Program-made: the position numbers and the translations under genes
From: JBEKHI01 sp050012355
GTDB lineage: Bacteria > Actinomycetota > Actinomycetes > Streptosporangiales > Streptosporangiaceae
Assembly (NCBI GenBank): GCA_050012355.1
Contig: JBEKHI010000159.1
Location: 1 to 16,873 of the forward strand
Direction of reading: 5' to 3'
DNA length: 16,873 nt
In this document: piece after piece, positions 1 through 6,835 of the stretch
Numbering within the stretch: position 1 is the first letter of the stretch
Layout: the number at the start of each line of letters is the position of its first letter
Notes under the pieces: model-generated
Databases searched by the model: none
What the model was told of the DNA's origin: nothing
Seen by the model: only the letters and a program-made list of their open reading frames with translations

Positions 1-258
1 GGAGCCGTCCGGGAACGGCATCGCGGTGGCGTCCCCGGTCATCGCCTCGGCAGCCGCACCGGCCGGTGCCTCGCCCTCGTCGCGCATCGCGGCGAACATT
101 CCCGCTACCGGACCGAGCTCGGCGAAGTCGTGGTCGAACGCGACCACGTGCGCCCCCCGCCGGTAGACCTCGAACGAGTGCCGTCCGCCCCCGCACCCAA
201 GATCAAGCACCCGATCCCCGCCCCCCACGGGAAACCGCGAGAAATCCACCGTCAGCAC
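1..258 (-). CDS. Class I SAM-dependent methyltransferase, N-terminal part (runs off left edge)
   Basis: The 86 visible codons carry the methyltransferase motif I VLDLGCGGGRH (residues 17-27), followed by an acidic residue after the next strand (VVAFDHD, about 38-44), the usual SAM-binding layout of the Rossmann fold. The ribose-binding region is followed by GDATAMPFPDGS, the family's motif II region, right at the window edge. The chosen start is GTG at 258, because MLTVDFSRF followed by GDRVLDLGCGGGRH is a natural N terminus. It overlaps the 3' end of the upstream glycosyltransferase by 7 bases, so the two are probably translated together. The substrate is unknown; pairing with a GT4 enzyme suggests modification of a glycosylated product, which is inference. 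No AGGAGG-like site precedes the start; the upstream mRNA is instead a G-run array. The C-terminal part lies outside the window. Confidence 0.85.
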   Translation of the reverse strand, partial: MLTVDFSRFPVGGGDRVLDLGCGGGRHSFEVYRRGAHVVAFDHDFAELGPVAGMFAAMRDEGEAPAGAAAEAMTGDATAMPFPDGS

Positions 259-1562
259 AGCCCGCCCGCCCCGCCCGCCCCGCCTGCCGCCTCGGTCGAT
301 GTGACATCGACCGGGTTAGAGCGCGGTCGATGTGACATCGACAGCGCTCGCGCGGCGCGGTAGTGGGTCTCGGTGGCCGCCGCGACGGCTTGCCAGGTGT
401 AGCGGGCAGTGACGCGCTGGAGACCACGGCCGGCGTAGCGGTCGCGGAGGGTGGGCTGATCTAGCAGCTTTCGCAGGGCGGCGGCTAGCTCTTCGGCGTC
501 GCCGGGTGCCACCTGGATGGCCGCGTCCCCGGTGACCTCGGGCAGCGCGCCCGCGCGGCTGACGATCAACGGGGTCCCTGACGCCAGGTGCTCGACCGCT
601 GGTAGCGAGAATCCCTCGTATACCGACGGGACCACCGCGACCTGCGCGGAGGCGAGCAGCTCGGCGTAGGCGGCTTCCGGTAGGCCGTACTGGAACGAGA
701 TCCGGTCGCTCAGCTCGGCCGCCAGCTTGCGGGTCTCTTCCGATGGCTTGCCCACCACGATGAGGTGGATATCGCGTTCTGTGGTCAGCTTGGCGACCGC
801 TCGTAGGAGGGTGGGCAGCCCCTTGAGCCTCGAGTCCGCGCTGGCCACGGTGACGACCCGGCCCGGCACCCGTTCACCGCGCGGGTGAAAGACCCGCGTA
901 TTAACACCGAGTGGCACGATCGCTACGTTATCAGGACTTATTCGGAAATCGCGGCATATGTCGGCACGAGAGGAGGCCGATACCGTGACGATCGGCGAGC
1001 CGCTTTCCGCCAGTCTCCTGGCGACTCGGGCCTGCATGCGCACGAAGCTATACCACCGTCGTTTTGATAGTGAAGAAAGCCCGTGCGACGCGGCTAGGTC
1101 GATACGGCGGTCCACGCTGATCGGGTGGTGGATGCTGGTCACCAGCGGCAGTCCGAGCGAGCGGACACCGAGCATGCCGTAGCCGAGGCCCTGGTTGTCG
1201 TGCACCACGTCGAAGGCGTGCGGCCGCAGTCGCAGCGCTCGCAGTGCGCGAAACGAGAAGGTCAGTGGCTCAGGGAACGCGCCGCCCCACATCATCGCGA
1301 CCTCGGCCATGTCGGTCCAGTCCCGGATCTCGCCCCACTCCGGGGTGCGGAACGGGTCGGCATCCCGGTACAGGTCCAGGCTGGGCACCTCGCGCAGCAC
1401 CGGACCGGGGTCGAGCTCGGGATACGGCTGGCCTGAGTAGACCTCGACCCGATGCCCGAGGGCCGCCAATTCGCGGCTCAGATGACGAACATAAACTCCC
1501 TGGCCGCCCGAATGCGGCTTGCTGCGGTACGACAGCAACGCGATACGGAGCGGGGAAGGCAC
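252..1562 (-). CDS. Glycosyltransferase family 4 (GT-B fold)
   Basis: This is a sugar-nucleotide-dependent glycosyltransferase of the GT4 (glycogen synthase/WbpH-like) type, probably acting in the cytoplasm on a lipid, polysaccharide or small-molecule acceptor that cannot be named. The N-terminal domain opens with RIALLSYRS..GGQGVYVRHLSREL, the GG loop and first helix of this family. The C-terminal donor domain has SRLKGLPTLL (catalytic-type Lys) and PSVYEGFSLPAVEHLASGTP, the E-x7-E motif. An ATG at 1586 is also possible, but GTG at 1562 gives the natural N terminus MPSPLRIALLS and lies 6 bases after a TATGCT box, which suits a leaderless start. The last ~28 residues (after HYRAARALS) are low-complexity and encoded by two tandem palindromes and a C-run tract, so the tail looks like a recent extension. 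The next gene, a methyltransferase, overlaps by 7 bases. Confidence 0.9.
   Translation of the reverse strand: MPSPLRIALLSYRSKPHSGGQGVYVRHLSRELAALGHRVEVYSGQPYPELDPGPVLREVPSLDLYRDADPFRTPEWGEIRDWTDMAEVAMMWGGAFPEPLTFSFRALRALRLRPHAFDVVHDNQGLGYGMLGVRSLGLPLVTSIHHPISVDRRIDLAASHGLSSLSKRRWYSFVRMQARVARRLAESGSPIVTVSASSRADICRDFRISPDNVAIVPLGVNTRVFHPRGERVPGRVVTVASADSRLKGLPTLLRAVAKLTTERDIHLIVVGKPSEETRKLAAELSDRISFQYGLPEAAYAELLASAQVAVVPSVYEGFSLPAVEHLASGTPLIVSRAGALPEVTGDAAIQVAPGDAEELAAALRKLLDQPTLRDRYAGRGLQRVTARYTWQAVAAATETHYRAARALSMSHRPRSNPVDVTSTEAAGGAGGAGGLC
261..281 (-). promoter_or_regulatory. G-run array (possible G-quadruplex) at the methyltransferase start
   Basis: The plus strand has five C-runs of 3-4 bases separated by single Gs (261-263, 265-267, 269-272, 274-276, 278-281). 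On the minus-strand transcript these are five G-runs with one-base loops, ending two bases before the GTG at 258. That is a textbook G-quadruplex pattern placed where a ribosome binding site should be. Folding or a regulatory role is inferred, not shown. Confidence 0.45.
293..342. repeat. Two tandem copies of a 19-bp palindromic repeat
   Basis: CGGTCGATGTGACATCGAC occurs at 293-311 and again at 324-342, exactly 31 bp apart (about three helical turns). Each copy contains the odd-centred palindrome GTCGATGT-G-ACATCGAC (295-311 and 326-342). The repeats lie in the 3' end of the glycosyltransferase gene, 37-84 bases upstream of the methyltransferase start on the transcript. They could be operator sites, mRNA hairpins or REP-like repeats. 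Confidence 0.85.
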
Positions 1563-1568
1563 CTCTGA

Positions 1569-1576
1569 AGCATACT
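1569..1576. promoter_or_regulatory. Overlapping divergent -10 boxes between glycosyltransferase and rhomboid-like gene
   Basis: On the minus strand TATGCT (1574-1569) fits the actinobacterial TANNNT -10 and is followed after 6 bases by the GTG at 1562. On the plus strand CATACT (1571-1576) is a weaker -10 match, 8 bases before the ATG at 1585. Both genes could therefore be leaderless, with -10 elements sharing the same bases. No convincing -35 is seen. Confidence 0.45.
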
Positions 1577-1584
1577 TACATGCC

Positions 1585-2289
1585 ATGGGGACGCGGCACT
1601 TTCTCCGGCGCTACGCGTTCGCGTGGGTATACCTGGTGTTGTTCCTGCTCACGCAGATCAGCTACGTGCGGCTTGATGCCCGCGACCAGGTGTCGTTCAC
1701 CGCTTGGGCCAGCACCAGCGTGGCCAATCTGAAGACCGATCCGATCGGCTGCCTCGTCGTCTCGGCCTTCGTGACCGGCGCTAACCCGTGGGTGTGGCTG
1801 GTGCTGATCGGGGTGGCGCTGGTCGCGGCCTGCCAGGTGGCGGGTAACCGGCGGACGATCATCGCCTGCGTGGCGGGGCATGTGGTGGGCACGCTGGTCA
1901 GCGAGGGGATCGTGGCCTACCGGGTGCACGTGGGGCAACTGCCCCTGGCGGACAACCACCTGACCGACGTGGGCCCGTCGTACGTGGTGGTGGCGGCGCT
2001 GGTGCTGACGCTGATCTGGCCGGGCCTGGCGTTCCGCGCGCTGGCGCCCCGGGCGTTGGCCGCGGCCGACCTGGTGATCCTGATCTTCCCTGGCGGTATC
2101 TTCGGCGGGCTCGCCCAGCTGAACGTCTCCGCGATCGGGCACCTCACCTCGATCGTGACGGCTAGCGGTTACGCGCTCGCGTCAGCCTACGTGGCCCACC
2201 GCCAGACCGATCAGGTAGGTAATGGTGGCAGCCCCGGTGCCGAGCCCGAGCTGCCTGACGGCCCCGCGCCAGAAGGGCCGCCCGGCTAG
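1585..2289 (+). CDS. Rhomboid-like integral membrane protein
   Basis: This 234-residue protein is mostly hydrophobic, with about six membrane segments (roughly 12-28, 53-63, 68-86, 92-110, 128-147, 160-180 and 185-202). It resembles the actinobacterial rhomboid-like family. DVGPSYVV (residues 128-135) is placed like the GxSx motif of rhomboid proteases, with Ser132, and GHLTS has His186 in the last helix, so a Ser-His dyad could exist. It could equally be a non-proteolytic relative. The ATG at 1585 is chosen because the preceding in-frame residues are antisense to the glycosyltransferase start and the membrane protein begins naturally at MGTRHFLRRY. The Pro/Gly-rich tail (about 211-234) lies within the 108-bp antisense overlap with the VIT1-type gene and is probably not part of the fold. 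Confidence 0.7.
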   Translation: MGTRHFLRRYAFAWVYLVLFLLTQISYVRLDARDQVSFTAWASTSVANLKTDPIGCLVVSAFVTGANPWVWLVLIGVALVAACQVAGNRRTIIACVAGHVVGTLVSEGIVAYRVHVGQLPLADNHLTDVGPSYVVVAALVLTLIWPGLAFRALAPRALAAADLVILIFPGGIFGGLAQLNVSAIGHLTSIVTASGYALASAYVAHRQTDQVGNGGSPGAEPELPDGPAPEGPPG

Positions 2290-2901
2290 CCGGGCCACCA
2301 CGCCGCCTCCCCCCACCGCCGCGATCGCGGCGAGTACCAGTGAGAGCCACAGCAGGTGCAGGCCAGCCAGGTACGGCAGCAGCGGGATGACCGCGCCGAC
2401 CGCGAAGCACAGCAGCGACGCGCCCGCCGCCAGGTACGGCGAGGGCAGCTCACTGGGGTTGACCCCGAGCTCCTCCATGGAGTGGACCGCGAGTGCCTTC
2501 TCCGGGTTCTGCGAGATCTCGGCCGCCGCCTGCCGCGCCGTTGCCGCGGATACGCCGCGGGCGCGGAGCATCCCGGCCAGCTCGGCCTGCTCGGCAACCG
2601 GGTTGTTCTCGAGTTCGTCTCGCTCCTTGGCCACCTCGGAGTAGATGAGCTCGTTCTGCGAGGAGACCGAGACGTACTCTCCGGCCGCCATCGAGAACGC
2701 GCCCGCCGCCAGGCCCGCGAGACCGGTGAGGATGATCGTGTGCGGCGACACTCCGCCGCCGCCGACACCGGCGATTAGAGATACGTTAGTTACCAGGCCG
2801 TCCATGGCGCCGAAGACAGCCGGACGTAGCCACCCGCCCGACACGTCGCGGTGCTGATGGCCGTGCGCCTCGGCGCGGTGTTCATGCTGGTCTGTAGTCA
2901 T
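2182..2901 (-). CDS. VIT1/CCC1-family Fe2+/Mn2+ transporter
   Basis: The 239-residue protein belongs to the VIT1/CCC1 family of membrane transporters that move Fe2+ or Mn2+ out of the cytosol. Family signatures are visible: LRPAVFGAMDGLVTNVSLIAGV (about 25-46, first helix) and AAGEYVSVSSQNE (about 72-84). A soluble, Glu-rich metal-binding helical section (about 88-135) follows, and three more hydrophobic segments lie near 155-180, 182-203 and 217-237. The N terminus is His-rich (HEHRAEAHGHQH), which could bind metal. It is divergent from a GDT1-type transporter with 49 bp between starts, suggesting joint control of metal handling. Its 3' end overlaps the rhomboid-like gene tail to tail. Whether iron or manganese is the true substrate cannot be read from the sequence. 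Confidence 0.92.
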   Translation of the reverse strand: MTTDQHEHRAEAHGHQHRDVSGGWLRPAVFGAMDGLVTNVSLIAGVGGGGVSPHTIILTGLAGLAAGAFSMAAGEYVSVSSQNELIYSEVAKERDELENNPVAEQAELAGMLRARGVSAATARQAAAEISQNPEKALAVHSMEELGVNPSELPSPYLAAGASLLCFAVGAVIPLLPYLAGLHLLWLSLVLAAIAAVGGGGVVARLAGRPFWRGAVRQLGLGTGAATITYLIGLAVGHVG

Positions 2902-2917
2902 GAGATCGTCTAACAGT

Positions 2918-2924
2918 TATGGTA
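2918..2924. promoter_or_regulatory. Overlapping divergent -10 boxes between the two metal transporter genes
   Basis: The near-palindrome GTTATGGTAAC contains TATGGT on the plus strand (2918-2923) and TACCAT on the minus strand (2924-2919), both TANNNT. On the minus side TTGGCC lies 16 bases upstream as a possible -35. The plus-side gene then has a clear ribosome binding site (GGAGG near 2938-2942) before GTG 2951. Assignment is by pattern only. Confidence 0.35.
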
Positions 2925-2950
2925 ACCGGTGAGGAACGGAGGCCAAGTCC

Positions 2951-3529
2951 GTGCATCAGGTTGTGATTGCGATCACCGTGTATGCGATCGTTTTCGCAGC
3001 CGAGTTGCCGGACAAGACGGCCATCGCCGGGGTGGTCCTAGGGACCAAGTACCGACCCTCCTGGGTGATGACCGGGGTGGCGGCCGCCTTCGCCTTGCAC
3101 GTGGGGCTCGCCATCGGCATCGGCTCGCTGCTCGCCCTGCTGCCGCACCGGCCGCTTGAGGCTATTGTCGCGAGCCTGTTCATCTTCGGCGCGTTCGCTT
3201 TGCTGCGCGGACAGCATGGTAAGGACGAGGAGACGCCGGACAGCGAGCCGGGTTTCTGGCGAGTCGCGGGTACCAGCTTCGCGCTTATCGCGGTGGCTGA
3301 GTTCGGTGACCTGACGCAACTGGTGACCGCGAACCTGCAAGCCCATTATAACGACCCGCTGGCCGTTGGCCTCGGCGCGTTCCTCGCGCTGGTGTCCGTG
3401 TCCGCTATCGCGGTGGTCGGCGGCCGGACGCTGATGCGGTTCATCCCCATCAAGTGGCTGGTCCGGGGCGCCGCGGTGGGAATGCTTGTGCTGGCAGGCT
3501 TCAGCGTGGCTGGGGCAATCCGGGGTTAA
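2951..3529 (+). CDS. GDT1/TMEM165 (UPF0016) family cation transporter
   Basis: The 192-residue membrane protein has the duplicated family motif: AELPDKTAIAG near residue 17 and AEFGDLTQLVT near residue 116, each in a hydrophobic helix of a three-helix repeat. A charged linker (HGKDEETPDSEPG, about 88-101) separates the halves. In the family this motif is E-x-G-D-K/R-S/T; here the first copy has Pro in place of Gly and the second has Leu in place of the Lys/Arg. Characterised members move Mn2+ or Ca2+, in bacteria usually exporting Mn2+. The GTG start at 2951 is preceded by ACGGAGG at a 7-8 base spacing. It is divergent from a VIT1-type gene, supporting a role in Mn/Fe homeostasis. Its stop codon is 10 bp from hutU. 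Confidence 0.9.
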   Translation: MHQVVIAITVYAIVFAAELPDKTAIAGVVLGTKYRPSWVMTGVAAAFALHVGLAIGIGSLLALLPHRPLEAIVASLFIFGAFALLRGQHGKDEETPDSEPGFWRVAGTSFALIAVAEFGDLTQLVTANLQAHYNDPLAVGLGAFLALVSVSAIAVVGGRTLMRFIPIKWLVRGAAVGMLVLAGFSVAGAIRG

Positions 3530-3532
3530 CCT
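3527..3532 (+). promoter_or_regulatory. -10 box TAACCT for leaderless hutU
   Basis: TAACCT fits TANNNT and is followed by exactly seven bases and the GTG at 3540, the layout of actinobacterial leaderless promoters. It overlaps the stop codon of the upstream transporter gene. There is no ribosome binding site at the hutU start, which agrees with this reading. No clear -35 is visible. Confidence 0.45.
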
Positions 3533-3539
3533 GATCCCC

Positions 3540-5192
3540 GTGACACCAATACACGCACCTCACGGCACCACGCTGACGTGCAAGGGCTGGCCCCAGGAGG
3601 CCGCCATGCGGATGCTGATGAACAACCTCGACCCCGAGGTCGCCGAGCATCCCGACCAGCTGATCGTCTATGGCGGCTCGGGGCGCGCCGCCCGGTCCTG
3701 GCCGGCGTACCACGCGATCGTGAACACCCTGCGGGAGCTCACGGCCGACGAGACGCTGCTCGTCCAGTCCGGCAAGCCGGTGGGGGTGCTGCGCACCCAT
3801 GAGTGGGCGCCCCGGGTGCTGATCGCGAACTCGAACCTCGTCCCGCAGTGGGCGAACTGGGATGAGTTCCGCCGCCTCGAACAGGCCGGGCTCACCATGT
3901 ACGGGCAGATGACCGCGGGCTCCTGGATCTACATCGGCACCCAGGGCATCCTGCAAGGCACCTACGAGACGTTCGCCGCCATCGCTGCCAAGCGCTTCGG
4001 CGGCTCGCTGTCCGGCACGATCACGCTGACCGCGGGCCTGGGCGGCATGGGCGGCGCGCAGCCGCTCGCCATCACGATGAACGGCGGCGTGGCGATCTGC
4101 GTGGATTGTGACGCGTCCAGGATTCAGCGCCGGATCGAGCAGGGCTACCTGGACGAGAGCGCGGACGATATCGACGACGCGGTCCGGCGGGCGGTAGCGG
4201 CCCGTGACGAGGGAATTCCGCTGTCCATCGGGCTGCTCGGAAACGCGGCCGATGTGCTGCCCGCGCTGCTCGCGATGGGCGCACCGATGGACGTGGTGAC
4301 CGACCAGACCTCGGCGCACGACCCGCTGACCTACCTGCCGCAGGGAGTGTCGTTCGAGGACATGGCGGCGCTGCGGGCCGAGGACCCCGAGGGGTTCATC
4401 CGGCGGGCCCGCGAGTCGATGGCCGCCCATGTGGCGGCGATGGTCGGCTTCCAGGACGCCGGCGCCGAGGTGTTCGACTACGGCAACTCGATCCGCGGCG
4501 AGGCCGAACTGGCCGGGTACTCGCGGGCGTTCGCGTTCCCCGGCTTCGTGCCGGCCTACATCAGGCCGCTGTTCTGCGAGGGGAGGGGGCCGTTCCGCTG
4601 GGCGGCGCTGTCCGGCGATCCGCGGGACATCGCGGTCACTGACCAGGCGGTGCTCGACCTGTTCCCGGAGAATGAGTCGCTGGCCCGGTGGATCAGGCTG
4701 GCCGGCGAGAAGGTGAAATTCCAGGGGCTGCCCGCACGGATCTGCTGGCTCGGATACGGCGAGCGGGACAAGGCGGGCGTCCGGTTCAACGAGCTGGTCG
4801 CGTCCGGCGCGATCTCCGCTCCGATCGTGCTCGGCCGGGACCACCTGGACACCGGCTCGGTCGCGTCGCCGTACCGCGAGACCGAGGCGATGGCCGACGG
4901 CTCAGACGCGATCGCCGACTGGCCATTGCTCAACGCACTGGTCAACACCGCCTCCGGCGCGACCTGGGTGTCGATCCACCACGGCGGTGGCGTCGGGATC
5001 GGCCGGTCCATCCACGCCGGGCAGGTATGCGTCGCCGACGGCACGCCGCTGGCCGGTGAGAAACTCCAGCGCGTGCTGACCAACGACCCGGGCACCGGCG
5101 TGATCAGGCACGCCGACGCGGGCTACCCGGCGGCGGAGGAACTGGCCGACCGCGCGGGCCTGCGGGTCGCGATCGATCCGCAGCCCGAGTGA
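3540..5192 (+). CDS. hutU: Urocanate hydratase (urocanase)
   Basis: HutU converts urocanate to 4-imidazolone-5-propionate, the second step of histidine degradation, in the cytosol with a tightly bound NAD+. The 550 residues match the family's length. The start region TLTCKGWPQEAAMRMLMNNLDPEVAE is typical, the NAD+-binding GLGGMGGAQP is at about 166-175, and FQGLPARICWLGYGER (about 394-409) is the urocanase signature with the active-site Cys at about 402. PLFCEGRGPFRW (about 343-354) is also conserved. The GTG at 3540 is chosen over the ATG at 3486, which lies inside the upstream gene and would add non-conserved residues. Translation is coupled to hutF by a GTGA overlap (5189-5192). Confidence 0.97.
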   Translation: MTPIHAPHGTTLTCKGWPQEAAMRMLMNNLDPEVAEHPDQLIVYGGSGRAARSWPAYHAIVNTLRELTADETLLVQSGKPVGVLRTHEWAPRVLIANSNLVPQWANWDEFRRLEQAGLTMYGQMTAGSWIYIGTQGILQGTYETFAAIAAKRFGGSLSGTITLTAGLGGMGGAQPLAITMNGGVAICVDCDASRIQRRIEQGYLDESADDIDDAVRRAVAARDEGIPLSIGLLGNAADVLPALLAMGAPMDVVTDQTSAHDPLTYLPQGVSFEDMAALRAEDPEGFIRRARESMAAHVAAMVGFQDAGAEVFDYGNSIRGEAELAGYSRAFAFPGFVPAYIRPLFCEGRGPFRWAALSGDPRDIAVTDQAVLDLFPENESLARWIRLAGEKVKFQGLPARICWLGYGERDKAGVRFNELVASGAISAPIVLGRDHLDTGSVASPYRETEAMADGSDAIADWPLLNALVNTASGATWVSIHHGGGVGIGRSIHAGQVCVADGTPLAGEKLQRVLTNDPGTGVIRHADAGYPAAEELADRAGLRVAIDPQPE

Positions 5193-6568
5193 CCCGCTGG
5201 CACGCGGAGCAGGCCTGGCTGACGGGCGGGGGGCTGGCCCGTGACGTGCTGATCGAGGCGTCTGGCGATCGGTTCACCTCCGTTGTCCCCGGTGCCGACT
5301 GCCCGCCGGACGCCATCGCGCTGCGCGGGCTGACCTTGCCGGGCCTGGCGAACGCCCACTCGCACGCCTTCCACCGCGCGCTGCGCGGGGTGGCGGCCGG
5401 CGGTGACTTCTGGGCCTGGCGGACGGTCATGTACTCCGTCGCGGAGCGGCTCGATCCGGATAGCTACTACCGGCTCGCCCGCGCCGTCTACGCGGAGATG
5501 GCGCTGGCGGGCATCTCGTGCGTGGGGGAGTTCCACTACCTGCACGACGGGTCCAACGAGTTCGGGTACCGGCTGATCGAGGCGGCGCGGGACGCCGGGC
5601 TCCGGATCACGCTGCTCGACACCTGCTACCTGACGGCGGGCCCGTCGGGCGAGCCGCTGACCGGCCCACAGCTCCGGTTCAGTGACGCCTCCGTGGATGA
5701 ATGGGCTCGCCGGGTGTCGGACTTCGGCGAGGTGCCCGCGTACGCCCGGCTTGGCGCGGCGATCCACTCGGTGCGTGCGGTCCCGTTCGACGCCATGCGG
5801 GTGGTGGCCGGCTGGGCGGCCGATCGCGCCGCGCCGCTGCACGCGCACCTGTCCGAGCAGCCAGCCGAGAACGCGGCGTCGCAGGCGGCCTACGGCCGCA
5901 CCCCGGCCCAGGTGCTCGCCGACGCCGGGGCGCTCGGCCCCCGGTCCACGATGGTGCACGCCACGCACCTGACCGACGCGGATATCCGGCTGCTGGGCGG
6001 ATCGCAGACCACCTGCTGTTTCTGCCCGACGACCGAGGCTGATCTGGGCGATGGCATCGGACCGGCGGCGGCGCTGGCCGCCGCGGGAGCGCCGCTGTCC
6101 CTCGGTTCGGACAGCCACGCCGTGATCGACATCCTCACCGAGGCCCGGCTGCTCGAATGGGGCCAGCGGATGGCCTCGGGCCGGCGCGGAGTGTTCGACG
6201 CGGACGCCCTGACGATGGCCGCCACCTCGGCCGGCCACGCCTGCCTAGGCTGGCCCGACGCTGGCGAGATCACCCCCGGCGCCCATGCCGACCTGGTAAC
6301 CATCGCGCAGGACACGGTCCGCACCGCGGCCGCGCCCAGTCCCGCACTCGCACTCCGGCCCGGCCTCGCAGACGCGGCCGCGCCCGGTCCTGCGCCCGCG
6401 CCCGGTCCCGCAGACGCCCAGCTTGCCCAGACCATCCTCACCGCGACGTCGGCAGATATCCGAAATGTCGTGATAAGCGGGCGCGAGATCGTCCGAGATG
6501 GCCGTCACCTGCTCGTCGACGATGTCCCCGGCGAGCTGACCGCCGCCATCGGAGCCGTGTTCGGCTAG
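5189..6568 (+). CDS. hutF: Formimidoylglutamate deiminase
   Basis: HutF hydrolyses N-formimidoyl-L-glutamate to N-formyl-L-glutamate and ammonia, which marks the five-step histidine pathway that ends with HutG. It is an amidohydrolase-superfamily enzyme. Metal and catalytic residues are visible: HSHAFHR (His57, His59), LHAHLSEQ (His218 or His220), HATH (257-260) and GSDSHAVIDI (Asp308, Ser309, His310). The 459 residues are normal for the family. A Pro/Ala-rich stretch (about 380-412), containing the repeat GPAPAPGPADA, sits in the C-terminal sandwich domain and looks like a slippage-expanded insertion. The GTG start overlaps the hutU stop by 4 bases. The last 38 codons are duplicated 2 kb downstream at 8491-8610. 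hutG and hutH are not in the window. Confidence 0.95.
   Translation: MTRWHAEQAWLTGGGLARDVLIEASGDRFTSVVPGADCPPDAIALRGLTLPGLANAHSHAFHRALRGVAAGGDFWAWRTVMYSVAERLDPDSYYRLARAVYAEMALAGISCVGEFHYLHDGSNEFGYRLIEAARDAGLRITLLDTCYLTAGPSGEPLTGPQLRFSDASVDEWARRVSDFGEVPAYARLGAAIHSVRAVPFDAMRVVAGWAADRAAPLHAHLSEQPAENAASQAAYGRTPAQVLADAGALGPRSTMVHATHLTDADIRLLGGSQTTCCFCPTTEADLGDGIGPAAALAAAGAPLSLGSDSHAVIDILTEARLLEWGQRMASGRRGVFDADALTMAATSAGHACLGWPDAGEITPGAHADLVTIAQDTVRTAAAPSPALALRPGLADAAAPGPAPAPGPADAQLAQTILTATSADIRNVVISGREIVRDGRHLLVDDVPGELTAAIGAVFG
6452..6568 (+). repeat. Direct repeat copy 1 (3' end of hutF)
   Basis: This segment, the final 38 codons and stop of hutF, is repeated at 8491-8610. By hand alignment about 13 of 113 bases differ and there are no internal gaps. 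The two copies flank the LCP gene. Confidence 0.9.
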
Positions 6569-6835
6569 TAAGCCGGCGCGCTGGGGCCTGCAGCCCGAGG
6601 ATGTCCGCTATGTCGGGACTGGCCACCCTTAATGCGGCTTCTACAGTGCCGTCGATGGCCCATCGATGGCGTCCTGGGCCCAGTAATGGGCCATCGACGG
6701 CGTTGTAGAAGCTCCCTGACGTGGCGATATGCACCTTATGTTGGCTTTTGCTCATCAGGGTGTACGCGTCGCCGGGTAACATTCCGTCCAATTGCCGGGG
6801 CGAGGTTGCCGCCGTTCAACGGGAGGAGGCAGGTG
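6569..6835. other. Intergenic region between hutF and the LCP gene
   Basis: This 267-bp stretch holds no convincing gene. It contains a small GGGC-CTGCA-GCCC hairpin near 6585-6597, the large inverted repeat at 6637-6712, a TANNNT-type box TAACAT at 6777-6782 without a clear -35, and the ribosome binding site GGGAGGAGG at 6821-6829 for the LCP gene. Its base composition around 6720-6760 is less G+C-rich than the coding DNA. Confidence 0.6.
6637..6712 (+). terminator. Long inverted repeat with 27-base arms (possible terminator or structured RNA)
   Basis: The arms are 6637-6663 (starting GCTTCTACA, ending GATGGCCCAT) and 6686-6712. All 27 positions pair on the plus-strand RNA; the two non-Watson-Crick positions (6646/6703 and 6647/6702) are G-U and U-G, whereas on the minus strand they would be mismatches. 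The 22-base loop region contains the palindrome CTGGGCCCAG (6674-6683). There is no U-run after it, so intrinsic termination is uncertain. It starts 69 bases after the hutF stop codon. Confidence 0.55.

Noticed and set aside
293..342. The tandem palindromes as a CRISPR array
   Set aside because: Only two copies with a 12-base gap occur, no cas genes are nearby and the spacing is too short for spacers.
3501..4844. A 447-codon reading frame on the minus strand opposite hutU
   Set aside because: It is antisense to a clearly conserved urocanase and its translation is Arg/His/Pro/Gly-rich with no recognisable domain, as expected for the opposite strand of G+C-rich coding DNA.
5123..6238. A 371-codon reading frame on the minus strand opposite hutF
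   Set aside because: It is a shadow frame: Arg/Gly-rich, no motif, and hutF is certain on the other strand.
6632..6835. N-terminal extension of the LCP protein from an ATG at 6632
   Set aside because: The extension would encode the inverted repeat and an Arg-rich stretch before the membrane helix, while ATG 6836 has a near-perfect ribosome binding site.
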